This document shows positions 46,401 through 55,600 of a DNA stretch of 64,000 bases, in pieces (the first letter of the stretch is position 1; every line of letters begins with the position of its first letter). The notes below the pieces were generated by a model that made no database searches, was not told the origin of the DNA, and saw only the letters and a list, made by a program, of their open reading frames with translations. Source of the DNA: an uncultured Aquimarina sp. (lineage in GTDB: Bacteria; Bacteroidota; Bacteroidia; Flavobacteriales; Flavobacteriaceae); NCBI GenBank assembly GCA_947498775.1, contig CANMLL010000014.1, positions 62,001 to 126,000 of the forward strand, in the 5' to 3' direction. The position numbers and the translations under genes were made by a program.

Positions 46401-46761
46401 AAGTTTAATAGCGTATAATGATGGAAAAGGAGATTTTAAAGTGAAAGAACTTCCCAAAGAGGTCCAACTATCTTGTATTAATGACATTGAAACAGCAGAT
46501 TTTAATAACGATGGTGTTTTAGACCTCATTCTGGCGGGTAACCAACATAATTTTAAACCACAGTTTTCCAGATTGGATGCTAGTAGAGGAAATATCATGA
46601 TTAGTAATGAAAATGGTTGGTATGTTGATCAAAAATCAACAGGATTTCTGGTTCAGAACGAAGTACGGGCTATGCAGTGGATAACAAATAGTTCTGGAGA
46701 AAAACACCTTGTTGCAGTCATTAATAACAATGCTCCTAAGATTTTTAAGTTGAAGAAGTAA
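43432..46761 (+). CDS. VCBS/FG-GAP repeat lipoprotein with ASPIC/UnbV domain
   Basis: 1109 residues with a lipoprotein signal (MIHKVFIQLLIVFFLFSC, Cys18). At least ten FG-GAP/VCBS repeats carry the calcium-binding DxNxDG pattern, for example GDINNDGLPDVY, DYDQDGDLDVY and GDLDNDGDLDLIVNN. An ASPIC/UnbV-like segment lies near residues 520-600 (NNYLKVKLKGADKNTFGIGSIVEVF; RGFQSSIEYVMTIGLGK). It probably forms beta-propellers at the surface that bind or display a partner. The next gene is a clear paralogue of the same length. This pairing downstream of susCD is common in marine Bacteroidota, but the role is not established. Confidence 0.82.
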   Translation: MIHKVFIQLLIVFFLFSCTQEKKEAKDQTKQVASLFTKLESNTTGIQFINQVANQKDFNIFKYRNFYNGGGVAIGDINNDGLPDVYLTANQKENKLYLNKGNFQFEDISVSSKTTGKNAWSTGVVMVDINADGLLDIYVCNAGNAKGDDQKNELFINNGPSTSSGTITFTEKAAQYNLADNGFTTHAAFFDYDQDGDLDVYLLNNSFIPVSSLGYANKRNLRAKDWNIPEILKGGGDKLLRNDSGIFTDVSESTGIYGSLIGFGLGVTIGDVNKDLLPDIYVSNDFYERDYLYINKGDGTFSEEIKDWMQHVSISSMGADMADINNDGYPEIFVTDMLPEDDQRLKETSSFESYDVYKLKKSRDFYNQYMQNSLQLNNGDHSFSEIAFYSGVAKTDWSWGALLFDMDNDGYRDIFVSNGIYHDLTNQDFMNFFANDIMQKMVLTGKKEEVDSIISKMPSTPIPNYAFKNNKDLTFSNATKDWGFDEPTFSNGSAYGDLDNDGDLDLIVNNFNMPVSVYQNNSEKEQNNYLKVKLKGADKNTFGIGSIVEVFSEDQILRQELIPSRGFQSSIEYVMTIGLGKTKAIDSMRVIFPNRKTTTVKDLKLNSLITLDQKDAIVEYRKNSVIKKKYFEVVEHKIPVHKEDPYVDFDYEGLIYKMQSREGPALAVGDVNNDGNDDVFIGGAYGQTGKLYLQTANGTLKPAKFETEEAFEDVVAIFEDIDGDKDLDLIIGSGGNFTKARTGVRYYTNDGSGNFSIGGIILPTYTNIATIAASDYDQDGDIDLFLGSQGIVGTYGVTPKSYLMENDGNGNFEDVTIKKVPGIGEVGIVTDATWQDINADGKKDLVIVGEWMSPKIFKNTSEGLTALSTNLDNYSGWFNTVEAKDLDQDGDIDLVLGNRGLNAMYNASADAPIKMYINDFDNNGTIEQIITQTIKGKDVPIHLKNEITGQINALKKQNLKYTEYATKSIDELFSEEVLKNTTIKSTNNFASLIAYNDGKGDFKVKELPKEVQLSCINDIETADFNNDGVLDLILAGNQHNFKPQFSRLDASRGNIMISNENGWYVDQKSTGFLVQNEVRAMQWITNSSGEKHLVAVINNNAPKIFKLKK

Positions 46762-46783
46762 TTTCTGAATAGCGCACCAACCA

Positions 46784-49700
46784 ATGACCAAAAATAAAAT
46801 CATACTCATCTTAGGATTGATCTTCTTACAAAGTTGTGATAGAAAAAAGTCACAACAAGGAGAAGTATTCGAGAAAGTGCCTTCAGAAACTACGAAAGTT
46901 ACTTTTCAAAATACCCTGACTCCAACTGAGGATTTAAATATTTTGGATTACCTATATTTCTATAACGGAGCCGGAGTTGCCGTTGGAGATATCAATAATG
47001 ACGATCTGGTAGATGTGTTTTTTACTTCAAACCAAGGCAAAAATAAACTCTATCTCAATAAAGGAAACTTTGAGTTTGAAGATATCACCCAAAAAGCGGG
47101 CGTATCAGGTAATTCTGATTGGAATACAGGGACTGTAATAGCCGATGTAAATGGTGATGGATTTTTGGATATTTATGTATGTGCAGTAGTTGGACTCCAC
47201 GGATTGAAAGGTCCTAATGAATTATTCATCAATAATGGGAATGGTACATTTACCGAACAAGCGTCGCAATACGGATTAGATTTTGAGAATTATACCACTT
47301 CGGCAAGCTTTTTTGATTATGACAATGATGGGGATTTGGATATGTATCTTTTAAATCATGCTATTCATACGCAAAATTCCTTCGGAAAAGCTTCTTTGCG
47401 CAATACAAGAAGCGATGAAAGTGGAGATAAATTAATGCGTAATGATGGTGAAAAGTTTATTGATGTAAGTGAACAAGCTGGGATTTTTGGTGGAGGTAAT
47501 GGATATGGCTTAGGAGTGGCTACTGCTGATTTTAATAATGATGGGCTCACCGATATTTACGTAAGCAATGACTTTCATGAAGATGATTATTATTATATCA
47601 ATAACGGAAACGGAACTTTTAGTGAACAGCTAAAGAAAAAATTTGGGCATACAAGTCGCTTTTCTATGGGTAGCGATGTTTCTGATATCAATCACGATGG
47701 GTACCCCGACATTCTAACTCTCGATATGACTCCAGAAGATGAAAAGGTACTCAAGGCATCAGCCGGAGATGAAACCGTAGATATGCTAACCATGCGTATT
47801 AATAGACTGGGATATCATTATCAATATGCTAGAAACATGCTTCAGATAAATCAAAAAGGAGCTTTTTTTACAGAAACAGCTTTGCTAAGTAATATTGCAG
47901 CTACAGATTGGAGTTGGAACGCTTTATTTGCAGATTATGACAACGATGGAGAGCAGGATGTATTCATTTCTAATGGCATACCAAAGCGACCTAATGACCT
48001 GGATTATATCAAATTTATTTCAAATGAAGAAATCAAGAAACAGTTGGCCAAAACCAAATTGGTTGATCAGGAAGCGTTGGATATTATGCCGTCTGGAAAG
48101 GTTCAAAATTATGTGTTTCAAGGAAAAAAAGGAGTTCGATTTACAAATCAATCGTCGACCTGGTTGCCCAAAGAAAGTACTGTGTCTAGCGGAAGCGCAT
48201 ATGCAGATTTTGATAATGATGGTGATATCGATCTTGTTACCAATACTATAAATGATACCGCCATTTTTTATCGAAACAAAACCAATACAACTTCAAACTA
48301 TTTAAAATTGAAGTTCGCGTACAAAGACAAAAACCCTTTTGGGGTAGGAACCAAGGTAATATCATATCATAATGGGGTGCAACAGTACAAACAATTATTC
48401 GTTTCCAAAGGATTTCAATCATCTTCAGAAGCAATGATTCATTTTGGGTATGGCAAGGTTGAAATAATAGATTCGCTAAAGATTATCTGGCCAGATAACA
48501 CCATACAAATGGCCGAGAATATCAAGACAAATCAGACATTGAAGATCAAGTTGCTTCACAAAAGAAAAAAGGTGGATTATAATAAACTGTTTCCCGAAAC
48601 AAAAGGGTGGTTTAAGCAAGTTGATAGCCTACCGGGACTTGATTATGTTCATAAAGAGAATAATTATACAGATTTTAATAGACAGAAATTAATTCCGTAT
48701 AAAATTTCAGATAAGGGGCCTGCAATAGCCGTTGGTGATCTTAATGGAGATGGTAACGACGATATTTTCTTCGGAAGTTCAAAAAATGAAACTTCCAAAG
48801 TGTTTTTTCAGACATCAGATGGTTTTCAAGAGCAAGATATAGCCGAGATGAAAGCAGATATTCGTAAAGAAGATGTCACGGCAATTATTGGAGACCTTAA
48901 TCAAGATGGTAAAAATGATCTTTTAATAGCTTCTTCGGGAGGAGAATTTTTTGGAAACTCAAAAGAGCTGGTAGATCGATTGTATCTAAATTCGAATCAG
49001 GGATTGATCAAAGGTCAGTTTCCTGAACTTTTTGAAAACGAATCAGTTATTAAACCTAATGATATCGATCAAGATGGAGACCTGGATTTGTTTTTAGGAG
49101 GATATGCGGTTTCGAATGATTTTGGACAAATTCCGAATTCATATGTATTGGTAAACGACAAAGGAAATTTCAGTTTAAAAGAAAATTCAGCGCTTCAAAA
49201 AGTAGGAATGGTAACCGATGCTGTTTGGAGTGATTTTGATGCTGATGGAATAAAAGATTTGATCGTAATAGGTGAATGGATGTCACCACATTTTTTTAAG
49301 AATGATTCAGGGAAACTTGTTGATGTAACCAATACGATTTCTAAAGAAAAACTGAACGGTTTATGGCAAACAATTCAGGAATTTGATATCGATCAAGATG
49401 GTGACAAGGATTATCTGCTCGGAAACTTTGGTTTGAATACCAAGTTTACCGCTTCAGAAGCTTTTCCTTTAAAGATGTACTATGCAGATTTTGATAATAA
49501 TCAAAAAACAGAAACTATAATTGCTATTGCCAAAGAAGGAAAATACTATACTGCTTTAGGACTTGATGAATTATCAGGACAGCTAAATTTTCTTCGCAAA
49601 AAATTCACAAATTATACATCATTTGCAGGTAAAACTGTAGCGCAGGTCTTTGATAAAAATACCTTGGATAAAGCTACCTTGTTTAAAGTGCATCAAATGG

Positions 49701-50053
49701 CCTCAGGGTATTTAAAAAATGAAAATGGTATTTTTACTTTTGTTCCGTTCAAAGACGAACTTCAAGTAGCGCCAATCACCAAAATGTTGAAGTATGATTT
49801 TGATAAAGATGGTAGCAAAGAAGTATTTCTGGGAGGGAATTATTTTGGAGTCATACCCTATCATGGTCGATTTGATGGTTTTGCAGGGGCTATACTTCAA
49901 AATGACACAACAATTATTAATGCCAATACATTAAATATTAACCTTACTCAAAAGTCTGTAAGAGGGCTAAATATTATTAATTTTGATAATAAGGAGTATC
50001 TATTGATTACTATAAACAATGGAAAAATTGAAATTTATGAATGCAATAAATAA
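46784..50053 (+). CDS. VCBS/FG-GAP repeat lipoprotein, paralogue
   Basis: 1089 residues with lipobox (MTKNKIILILGLIFLQSC, Cys18). It shares domain order and many strings with the preceding protein: YNGAGVAVGDINNDDLVDVF, NELFINNGNGTFTEQAS, WSWNALFADYDNDGEQDVFISNG, and the ASPIC/UnbV-type NYLKLKFAYKDKNPFGVGTKV. Twenty-two bases separate the two genes, so they are co-transcribed and arose by duplication. Function is unknown; surface exposure is likely. It ends 37 bases before the chosen start of the haloperoxidase-like gene. Confidence 0.82.
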   Translation: MTKNKIILILGLIFLQSCDRKKSQQGEVFEKVPSETTKVTFQNTLTPTEDLNILDYLYFYNGAGVAVGDINNDDLVDVFFTSNQGKNKLYLNKGNFEFEDITQKAGVSGNSDWNTGTVIADVNGDGFLDIYVCAVVGLHGLKGPNELFINNGNGTFTEQASQYGLDFENYTTSASFFDYDNDGDLDMYLLNHAIHTQNSFGKASLRNTRSDESGDKLMRNDGEKFIDVSEQAGIFGGGNGYGLGVATADFNNDGLTDIYVSNDFHEDDYYYINNGNGTFSEQLKKKFGHTSRFSMGSDVSDINHDGYPDILTLDMTPEDEKVLKASAGDETVDMLTMRINRLGYHYQYARNMLQINQKGAFFTETALLSNIAATDWSWNALFADYDNDGEQDVFISNGIPKRPNDLDYIKFISNEEIKKQLAKTKLVDQEALDIMPSGKVQNYVFQGKKGVRFTNQSSTWLPKESTVSSGSAYADFDNDGDIDLVTNTINDTAIFYRNKTNTTSNYLKLKFAYKDKNPFGVGTKVISYHNGVQQYKQLFVSKGFQSSSEAMIHFGYGKVEIIDSLKIIWPDNTIQMAENIKTNQTLKIKLLHKRKKVDYNKLFPETKGWFKQVDSLPGLDYVHKENNYTDFNRQKLIPYKISDKGPAIAVGDLNGDGNDDIFFGSSKNETSKVFFQTSDGFQEQDIAEMKADIRKEDVTAIIGDLNQDGKNDLLIASSGGEFFGNSKELVDRLYLNSNQGLIKGQFPELFENESVIKPNDIDQDGDLDLFLGGYAVSNDFGQIPNSYVLVNDKGNFSLKENSALQKVGMVTDAVWSDFDADGIKDLIVIGEWMSPHFFKNDSGKLVDVTNTISKEKLNGLWQTIQEFDIDQDGDKDYLLGNFGLNTKFTASEAFPLKMYYADFDNNQKTETIIAIAKEGKYYTALGLDELSGQLNFLRKKFTNYTSFAGKTVAQVFDKNTLDKATLFKVHQMASGYLKNENGIFTFVPFKDELQVAPITKMLKYDFDKDGSKEVFLGGNYFGVIPYHGRFDGFAGAILQNDTTIINANTLNINLTQKSVRGLNIINFDNKEYLLITINNGKIEIYECNK

Positions 50054-50063
50054 AATAGATATC

Positions 50064-50079
50064 CCCTCTTTGAAGAGGG
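50064..50079. repeat. CCCTCTT-TG-AAGAGGG palindrome
   Basis: Perfect seven-base arms around a two-base loop, just after the stop of the preceding gene. It supports an intergenic nature for this stretch and hence a downstream start for the next gene. Confidence 0.45.
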
Positions 50080-50090
50080 AATCCTCAGGA

Positions 50091-51422
50091 TTGAAAGTGC
50101 TATTCTACTCTTTCCTGTTGTTCATAGTGTTGGTTTCATGTAAAAAAGAAAAGCCGACGATAGAAATTACACAGGATAATTATCATCAAGCCGTAGATAA
50201 AATTACAGAGGTGATGGTTCATGATATATTTTCTCCTCCTGTTGCGAGTAGAATTTATAATTATCCAAATATTGCCGCCTATGAGGTAATTTGTAAAAGT
50301 AATGCAGCATACCAAACATTAGCGGGTCAATTACACGGGTTCACACCTGTTCCTGCCATAGATACTACAAAAAGTATCAATTTTGAAGTTGCCGCTTTGG
50401 TGGCGTATTTAGAAGTTGGTAAGGAGCTTGTTTTTTCTGAAGATAAAGTAGAAAGCTACAGAGATAGCCTATATGGTTCTTGGGAAAAGATCAACCAAGA
50501 GCACTTTAACGATTCTAAGAATTATGGATTGCTGGTTGCAAAGCATATAAAAGATTGGTTGGCGACCGATAATTATGCACAAACGCGTACAATGCCCAAG
50601 TTTTCTGTGAATACAGAAGATCCGGCTCGTTGGCAACCTACACCACCGGATTATATGGATGGTATCGAACCCCATTGGCGAGAGATCAGAACATCGATTA
50701 TAGATTCTGCCTCACAATTTACACCATCAAAACATCCTGATTTTTCTTTAGAAAAAGATACTCCGTTTTATAAAGAACTTACTGAAACCTATGAGGTTGG
50801 TTTAGAAATAAAGAAAGAAGGAGAAACATCAGAAAAATTAGAAATAGCACAGTTTTGGGATTGTAACCCCTACGTGTCTACTCACAAAGGACATTTGATG
50901 TTTGCGACCAAAAAGATAACTCCGGGAGCGCATTGGATTGGGATCTGTAAAATAGCAAGCAAAAAAACCGAAGCAGATTTTGCTAAAACCATATATGCTT
51001 ATACCAAAACTTCTATTGCTATAGCTGATGCATTTATAAGTTGCTGGGACGAAAAATACAGAAGCAATCTCATTCGACCCGAAACACTAATCAATCAACA
51101 TATCGATGAAAACTGGGAACCAGTTTTGCAAACTCCTCCTTTTCCTGAGTATACCAGCGGGCATTCTGTAGTATCTGGTGCGGCATCCACAGTCCTCACT
51201 GAAATTTTTGGAGATAATTTTGCATTTAATGATGATACCGAATTAAAATATGGATTGCCAATACGTTCTTTTACATCGTTTAATCAAGCAGCAGACGAAG
51301 CGGCTATTAGCAGATTGTACGGAGGAATTCATTATCGTGCAGCAATAGATTTAGGTCTTGATCAAGGGCGAGAATTGGGGAAATTTGTTGTAAATAAACT
51401 TCAAATGACAACGAATAATTAA
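50091..51422 (+). CDS. Vanadium-dependent haloperoxidase-like (PAP2 superfamily) lipoprotein
   Basis: From TTG 50091 the product is about 443 residues with a lipoprotein signal (MKVLFYSFLLFIVLVSC). ATGs at 50019 and 50037 would overlap the previous gene and translate a palindrome, so I judge them unlikely. The vanadate/phosphate site is complete: KYRSNLIRP (KxxxxxxRP), EYTSGHS (PSGH with Thr for Pro), and SRLYGGIHY (SRxxxxxH). The family holds true haloperoxidases and phosphatases, which sequence alone does not separate. It follows the VCBS pair on one strand and is part of the same unit. Confidence 0.8.
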   Translation: MKVLFYSFLLFIVLVSCKKEKPTIEITQDNYHQAVDKITEVMVHDIFSPPVASRIYNYPNIAAYEVICKSNAAYQTLAGQLHGFTPVPAIDTTKSINFEVAALVAYLEVGKELVFSEDKVESYRDSLYGSWEKINQEHFNDSKNYGLLVAKHIKDWLATDNYAQTRTMPKFSVNTEDPARWQPTPPDYMDGIEPHWREIRTSIIDSASQFTPSKHPDFSLEKDTPFYKELTETYEVGLEIKKEGETSEKLEIAQFWDCNPYVSTHKGHLMFATKKITPGAHWIGICKIASKKTEADFAKTIYAYTKTSIAIADAFISCWDEKYRSNLIRPETLINQHIDENWEPVLQTPPFPEYTSGHSVVSGAASTVLTEIFGDNFAFNDDTELKYGLPIRSFTSFNQAADEAAISRLYGGIHYRAAIDLGLDQGRELGKFVVNKLQMTTNN

Positions 51423-51454
51423 AAAATCATCTTTAGTATAAAGTAATAATCCAA

Positions 51455-52354
51455 ATGAAGAGAATAATAATTAGTATTTTGATCATGCTTTTTGGAGCTA
51501 GTATATGGTATCTATTCATCAAGAAGTATGATTATGAGATCACTTTTATGGCTAATATGGCTCCCATTGGAGCATATCACCAGGTAAAAAATATAACAGC
51601 TAATGCTGATAAATTGGTTAATGAAACGCTTAACTTTTCAGACATTGATTTAAAGCAAGAAGTAATCTTTGCTAATGAAAAGGTGTTTTTGGATTGGAAA
51701 TTTAAAAGTGTTAACGATACCATTACCAAAATAAAAGTAGGAATTGTTTCAAAAGATCATTCGGTAAAAAATAGAGTACAAGTCATAACCGGATCATCTT
51801 CTCTGATAAAATTAATAAAAGACGATCTCATAAAGTTTAGAAAAGAACTTAGAAGATATTCTGATACTTTTAAAATTATAATAGACGGTAAGACCGAAAT
51901 ACCTCCTATGGATGTTCTGTTGGTTTCTTCAGAAATCCAGCGAAATAGAAAAGCTCAAGAAATGATGTCTCAAAATAGCTATCTCTATCCAAAGTTAAAA
52001 GAAGGTAAAGTAGAAAAAAAAGGATATCCTTTTGTGAAAATAGAACAATGGGATATCAATAAAGATATACTACAAATGAATTTTGGATTCCCAATAGTTC
52101 ATAAAGATTCGTTACCGATTGATTCGATTATTCAATATAAAAGAATAAATGCGCAAAAAGCTCTAAAAGCGACCTATTATGGTAATTATATAAAAAGTGA
52201 TGAAGCGTGGTTCGCATTGTTCGAATATGCCAGGTTAAATGGTATTGTAGTAGAACAAAAACCTCTTGAGATTTTTTATAATAACCCTATGCAAGATGGA
52301 AATGAACTGCAATGGAAAGCAGAAATATTTCTTCCTATAAAAATTGAGGAGTAG
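51455..52354 (+). CDS. Membrane-anchored GyrI-like effector-binding protein
   Basis: 299 residues with one N-terminal membrane segment (RIIISILIMLFGASIWYLFI). The last 70 residues (KALKATYYGNYIKSDEAWFALFEYARLNGI to PLEIFYNNPM and WKAEIFLPI) match the AraC effector-binding/GyrI-like fold. The region before resembles a degenerate second copy. Such proteins bind small hydrophobic ligands; there is no DNA-binding domain. The gene follows the haloperoxidase-like gene by 32 bases. Its role in the locus is unknown. Confidence 0.6.
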   Translation: MKRIIISILIMLFGASIWYLFIKKYDYEITFMANMAPIGAYHQVKNITANADKLVNETLNFSDIDLKQEVIFANEKVFLDWKFKSVNDTITKIKVGIVSKDHSVKNRVQVITGSSSLIKLIKDDLIKFRKELRRYSDTFKIIIDGKTEIPPMDVLLVSSEIQRNRKAQEMMSQNSYLYPKLKEGKVEKKGYPFVKIEQWDINKDILQMNFGFPIVHKDSLPIDSIIQYKRINAQKALKATYYGNYIKSDEAWFALFEYARLNGIVVEQKPLEIFYNNPMQDGNELQWKAEIFLPIKIEE

Positions 52355-52442
52355 ATAACTGTTTATTTCTACAAAAATGTTTCATGTTATCTGGGTTTTC
52401 CTTGGAAAAAAACTAATAAAATACAGCATGTAATACATAAAA

Positions 52443-52465
52443 AATAATACAAACGCTTACATTTT
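52443..52465. promoter_or_regulatory. LacI-type operator, copy 2
   Basis: Identical over 23 bases to 35953-35975, with core ATACAAACGCTTACATTT. It lies 141 bases before the start of the glycerol kinase-dehydrogenase gene and 89 bases after the previous stop. Confidence 0.6.
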
Positions 52466-52605
52466 ATTTAGTTAAACATTAACTTTTCTATTGTATAGAT
52501 ACTTTGGATATTTGTATATAACCAGCACTTTGTTTGAATTATAATCTGTTTTTTAGGAGTTTTTATAAGAATTTCATTGTGTAAAGAGGTTGCAAATATT
52601 CAGAT

Positions 52606-55600
52606 ATGACCAAAAAATATATTATTGCTTTCGATCAGGGGACGACAAGTACTAGGGCTATTATTTTTAACAATCAGGGAGAGATTTGTGGAATTTCGCA
52701 AAAAGAACTAACCCAGCATTATCCAAAATCTGGATGGGTAGAACATGATCCAGAAGAGATTTTTATGCATCAACAAGAGGTTTTTGCAGAGGTACTTAAA
52801 AAATCAAAGATATCCATAGAGGATGTAGCTAGTATAGGGATCACTAACCAAAGAGAAACTACTGTTGTTTGGGATAAAAATACCGGAAAACCTATCTACA
52901 ATGCCATAGTTTGGCTCGACAAAAGGACAACCAAAATTTGTGAACATCTTAAATCTATAGGCTTAAGCGAATATGTGTCAAAAAATACTGGTTTGGTTAT
53001 TGACTCGTACTTTTCGGGCACAAAATTAAAATGGATTTTGGATCATGTTGAAGGTTCCCGAGAAAAAGCTCTAAAAGGAGAATTATTATTTGGAACTATT
53101 GATACCTGGTTAATCTGGAAGTTCACCAATGGTGCAAAACATGTAACAGATCATTCTAATGCATCTAGAACCATGCTTTACAATATTATCAACCTGGAGT
53201 GGGATGAAAAATTAGTGAAAGCTCTGGATATTCCTAAAGCTGTACTTCCTGAGGTACAACATTCCTCGTCGGATTTTGGAAGTATTGAGCATGAAGGCCA
53301 TGTGATTCCAATATATGGAGTTGCAGGAGATCAGCAAGCATCTTTGTTTGGTCAAGGAGGGTATAAATCTGGGATAGCCAAAAATACCTATGGTACAGGT
53401 TGTTTTATGCTGCTCAATACTGGAAAAAAACCGTATAAATCTAAAAATGGATTGTTAACAACATTATGTTGTAGCATACCGGATGATACTATCAAATATG
53501 CCCTTGAAGGCAGCATTTTTGTCGGTGGAGCCTCGGTACAATGGTTACGGGATAAACTACAAATAATTGATAAGGCATCCGAAACGGAAGAGATATGTAA
53601 GTCCACAAAAACCTCAGAGGATTTATACGTGGTACCGGCTTTTGCAGGATTAGGGGCGCCTCATTGGGATATGGAGGCCAAAGGGGCAATCTATGGACTT
53701 ACCTTGGATTCTGGAAAGAATGAAATTATAAAAGCAACCGTTGAGGCATTAGCATACCAAACAAGAGACGTGCTAGAAGCTATGATTGAAGATAGTGGAA
53801 AACAAATGAAAGAGCTTAAAGTGGATGGTGGAGCCTCAGCCAATAATTATTTGATGCAGTTTCAATCAGATATTCTTAATGTAGCTGTAGATCGACCCAA
53901 AATGCTCGAAGTTACCGCTATGGGAGCCGCTTTTCTGGCAGGAATCAAAGCTGGGGTTTGGACCAAGAAAGATATTTCAAGAATAAGAGCTATTGATACT
54001 GTTTTTAAGCCGAAAATAACTGAACACGATCGTAGCAGGAAATATACAGGATGGCAGCAAGCAGTAGCGCGTACAAAAACTGTAAATAAAAATATGCTTG
54101 CCGTGAAGGAGGAAGGACCTATTCGCTTTTCAGTTCTGGATCGGGAAGCACAAATGGCAAAGGCAAAAAATGAAAAATATGATTTAGTGATAATAGGAGG
54201 AGGAGTTACAGGAGCAGGGATTGCTTTGGATGCCTCTTCTAGGGGGTTGAAGGTCTGTTTGATAGAAAAAAATGATTTCGCATCTGGCACAAGCAATAAG
54301 TCAACCAAGCTTATACATGGAGGGTTACGGTACCTTAAACAGATGGAAATCGGTTTGGTAAAGGAATCAGGAAGTGAACGAGCTACAGTGCATAAACTTG
54401 CACCACATCTAGTAGTACCAGAAAAAATGTTACTTCCACTTATCGAAGGAGGTACCTACGGGAAATTTATGGCTTCGGTAGGTCTAAAGGTTTATGATTT
54501 TCTAGCTAATGTAGAAGGTGACGATAAGCGAAAAATGTTAAGTGCAGAAGAAACTTTGACCAAAGAACCATTACTTAGTAACGAAGGGCTTACTGGCGGA
54601 GGATATTATGCAGAGTATAGAACCGATGATGCTCGACTTACCGTAGAACTATTAAAGAAAGCAGCTTCTTTTGGAGCAAATAGTATTAATTATTGCGAGA
54701 TGACTTCTTTTAATTATGATGAAGACGGTAAAATCAAAAGTCTTGAGTGCCTGGATCATAATACCAAACAAGCATTTACAGTAAAATCAAGAAATTTTGT
54801 TTCTGCAGCAGGACCTTGGGTAGATTTATTAAGAGAAAAGGATCATTCGATGAATAATAAACATTTGCATTTGACAAAAGGAGTGCATTTGGTTTTTTCG
54901 AGAGAGAGATTTCCACTTACCCAATCGATTTATTTTGATGTCCCCGACGGAAGAATGATTTTTGCAATTCCCAGGGGGAGAGCCACCTATGTAGGTACAA
55001 CCGATACGAATTATAATGCAAATCTTAATCGAGTAGTCGCTACACAAGATGATGCAGCTTACTTACTTAAAGCGGTTAACCATATGTTTCCGGGTGTACA
55101 TCTTAAAGAAGAAGATATTGAGTCTAATTGGGCTGGATTACGACCTTTGATCCATGAGGATGGTAAGGACCCTTCAGAACTGTCTAGAAAAGATGAGATT
55201 TTTGTTTCTAAAACAGGGTTGATATCTATTGCAGGTGGAAAACTCACGGGGTATCGTAAAATGGCCCAACGTGTTATCGATACAGTGCTAAAAACAATGA
55301 GTAGTAAAAGAAGAGATAGTTTTTCTAGGTCGCATACACAACATATTCAATTAACCAGTAATCCGCTTACAGAAAGTAAGGAGGTTGTTGTTTATATGGG
55401 TCAAATTACACAAAGGCTTAAAGATTTAAAGATAGAAGATCCTTATTCTGGATGGTATTTGGTTTCTACCTATGGGAAACAGAGCGATATCATTATTGAT
55501 AAGATAAATTACTTTCTAAATGATGCTATCGAGGAACGATTAATTAGAGCAGAGCTCTGGTATGGGGTACATCATGAAATGGTAAACAGTTTAGCTGATT

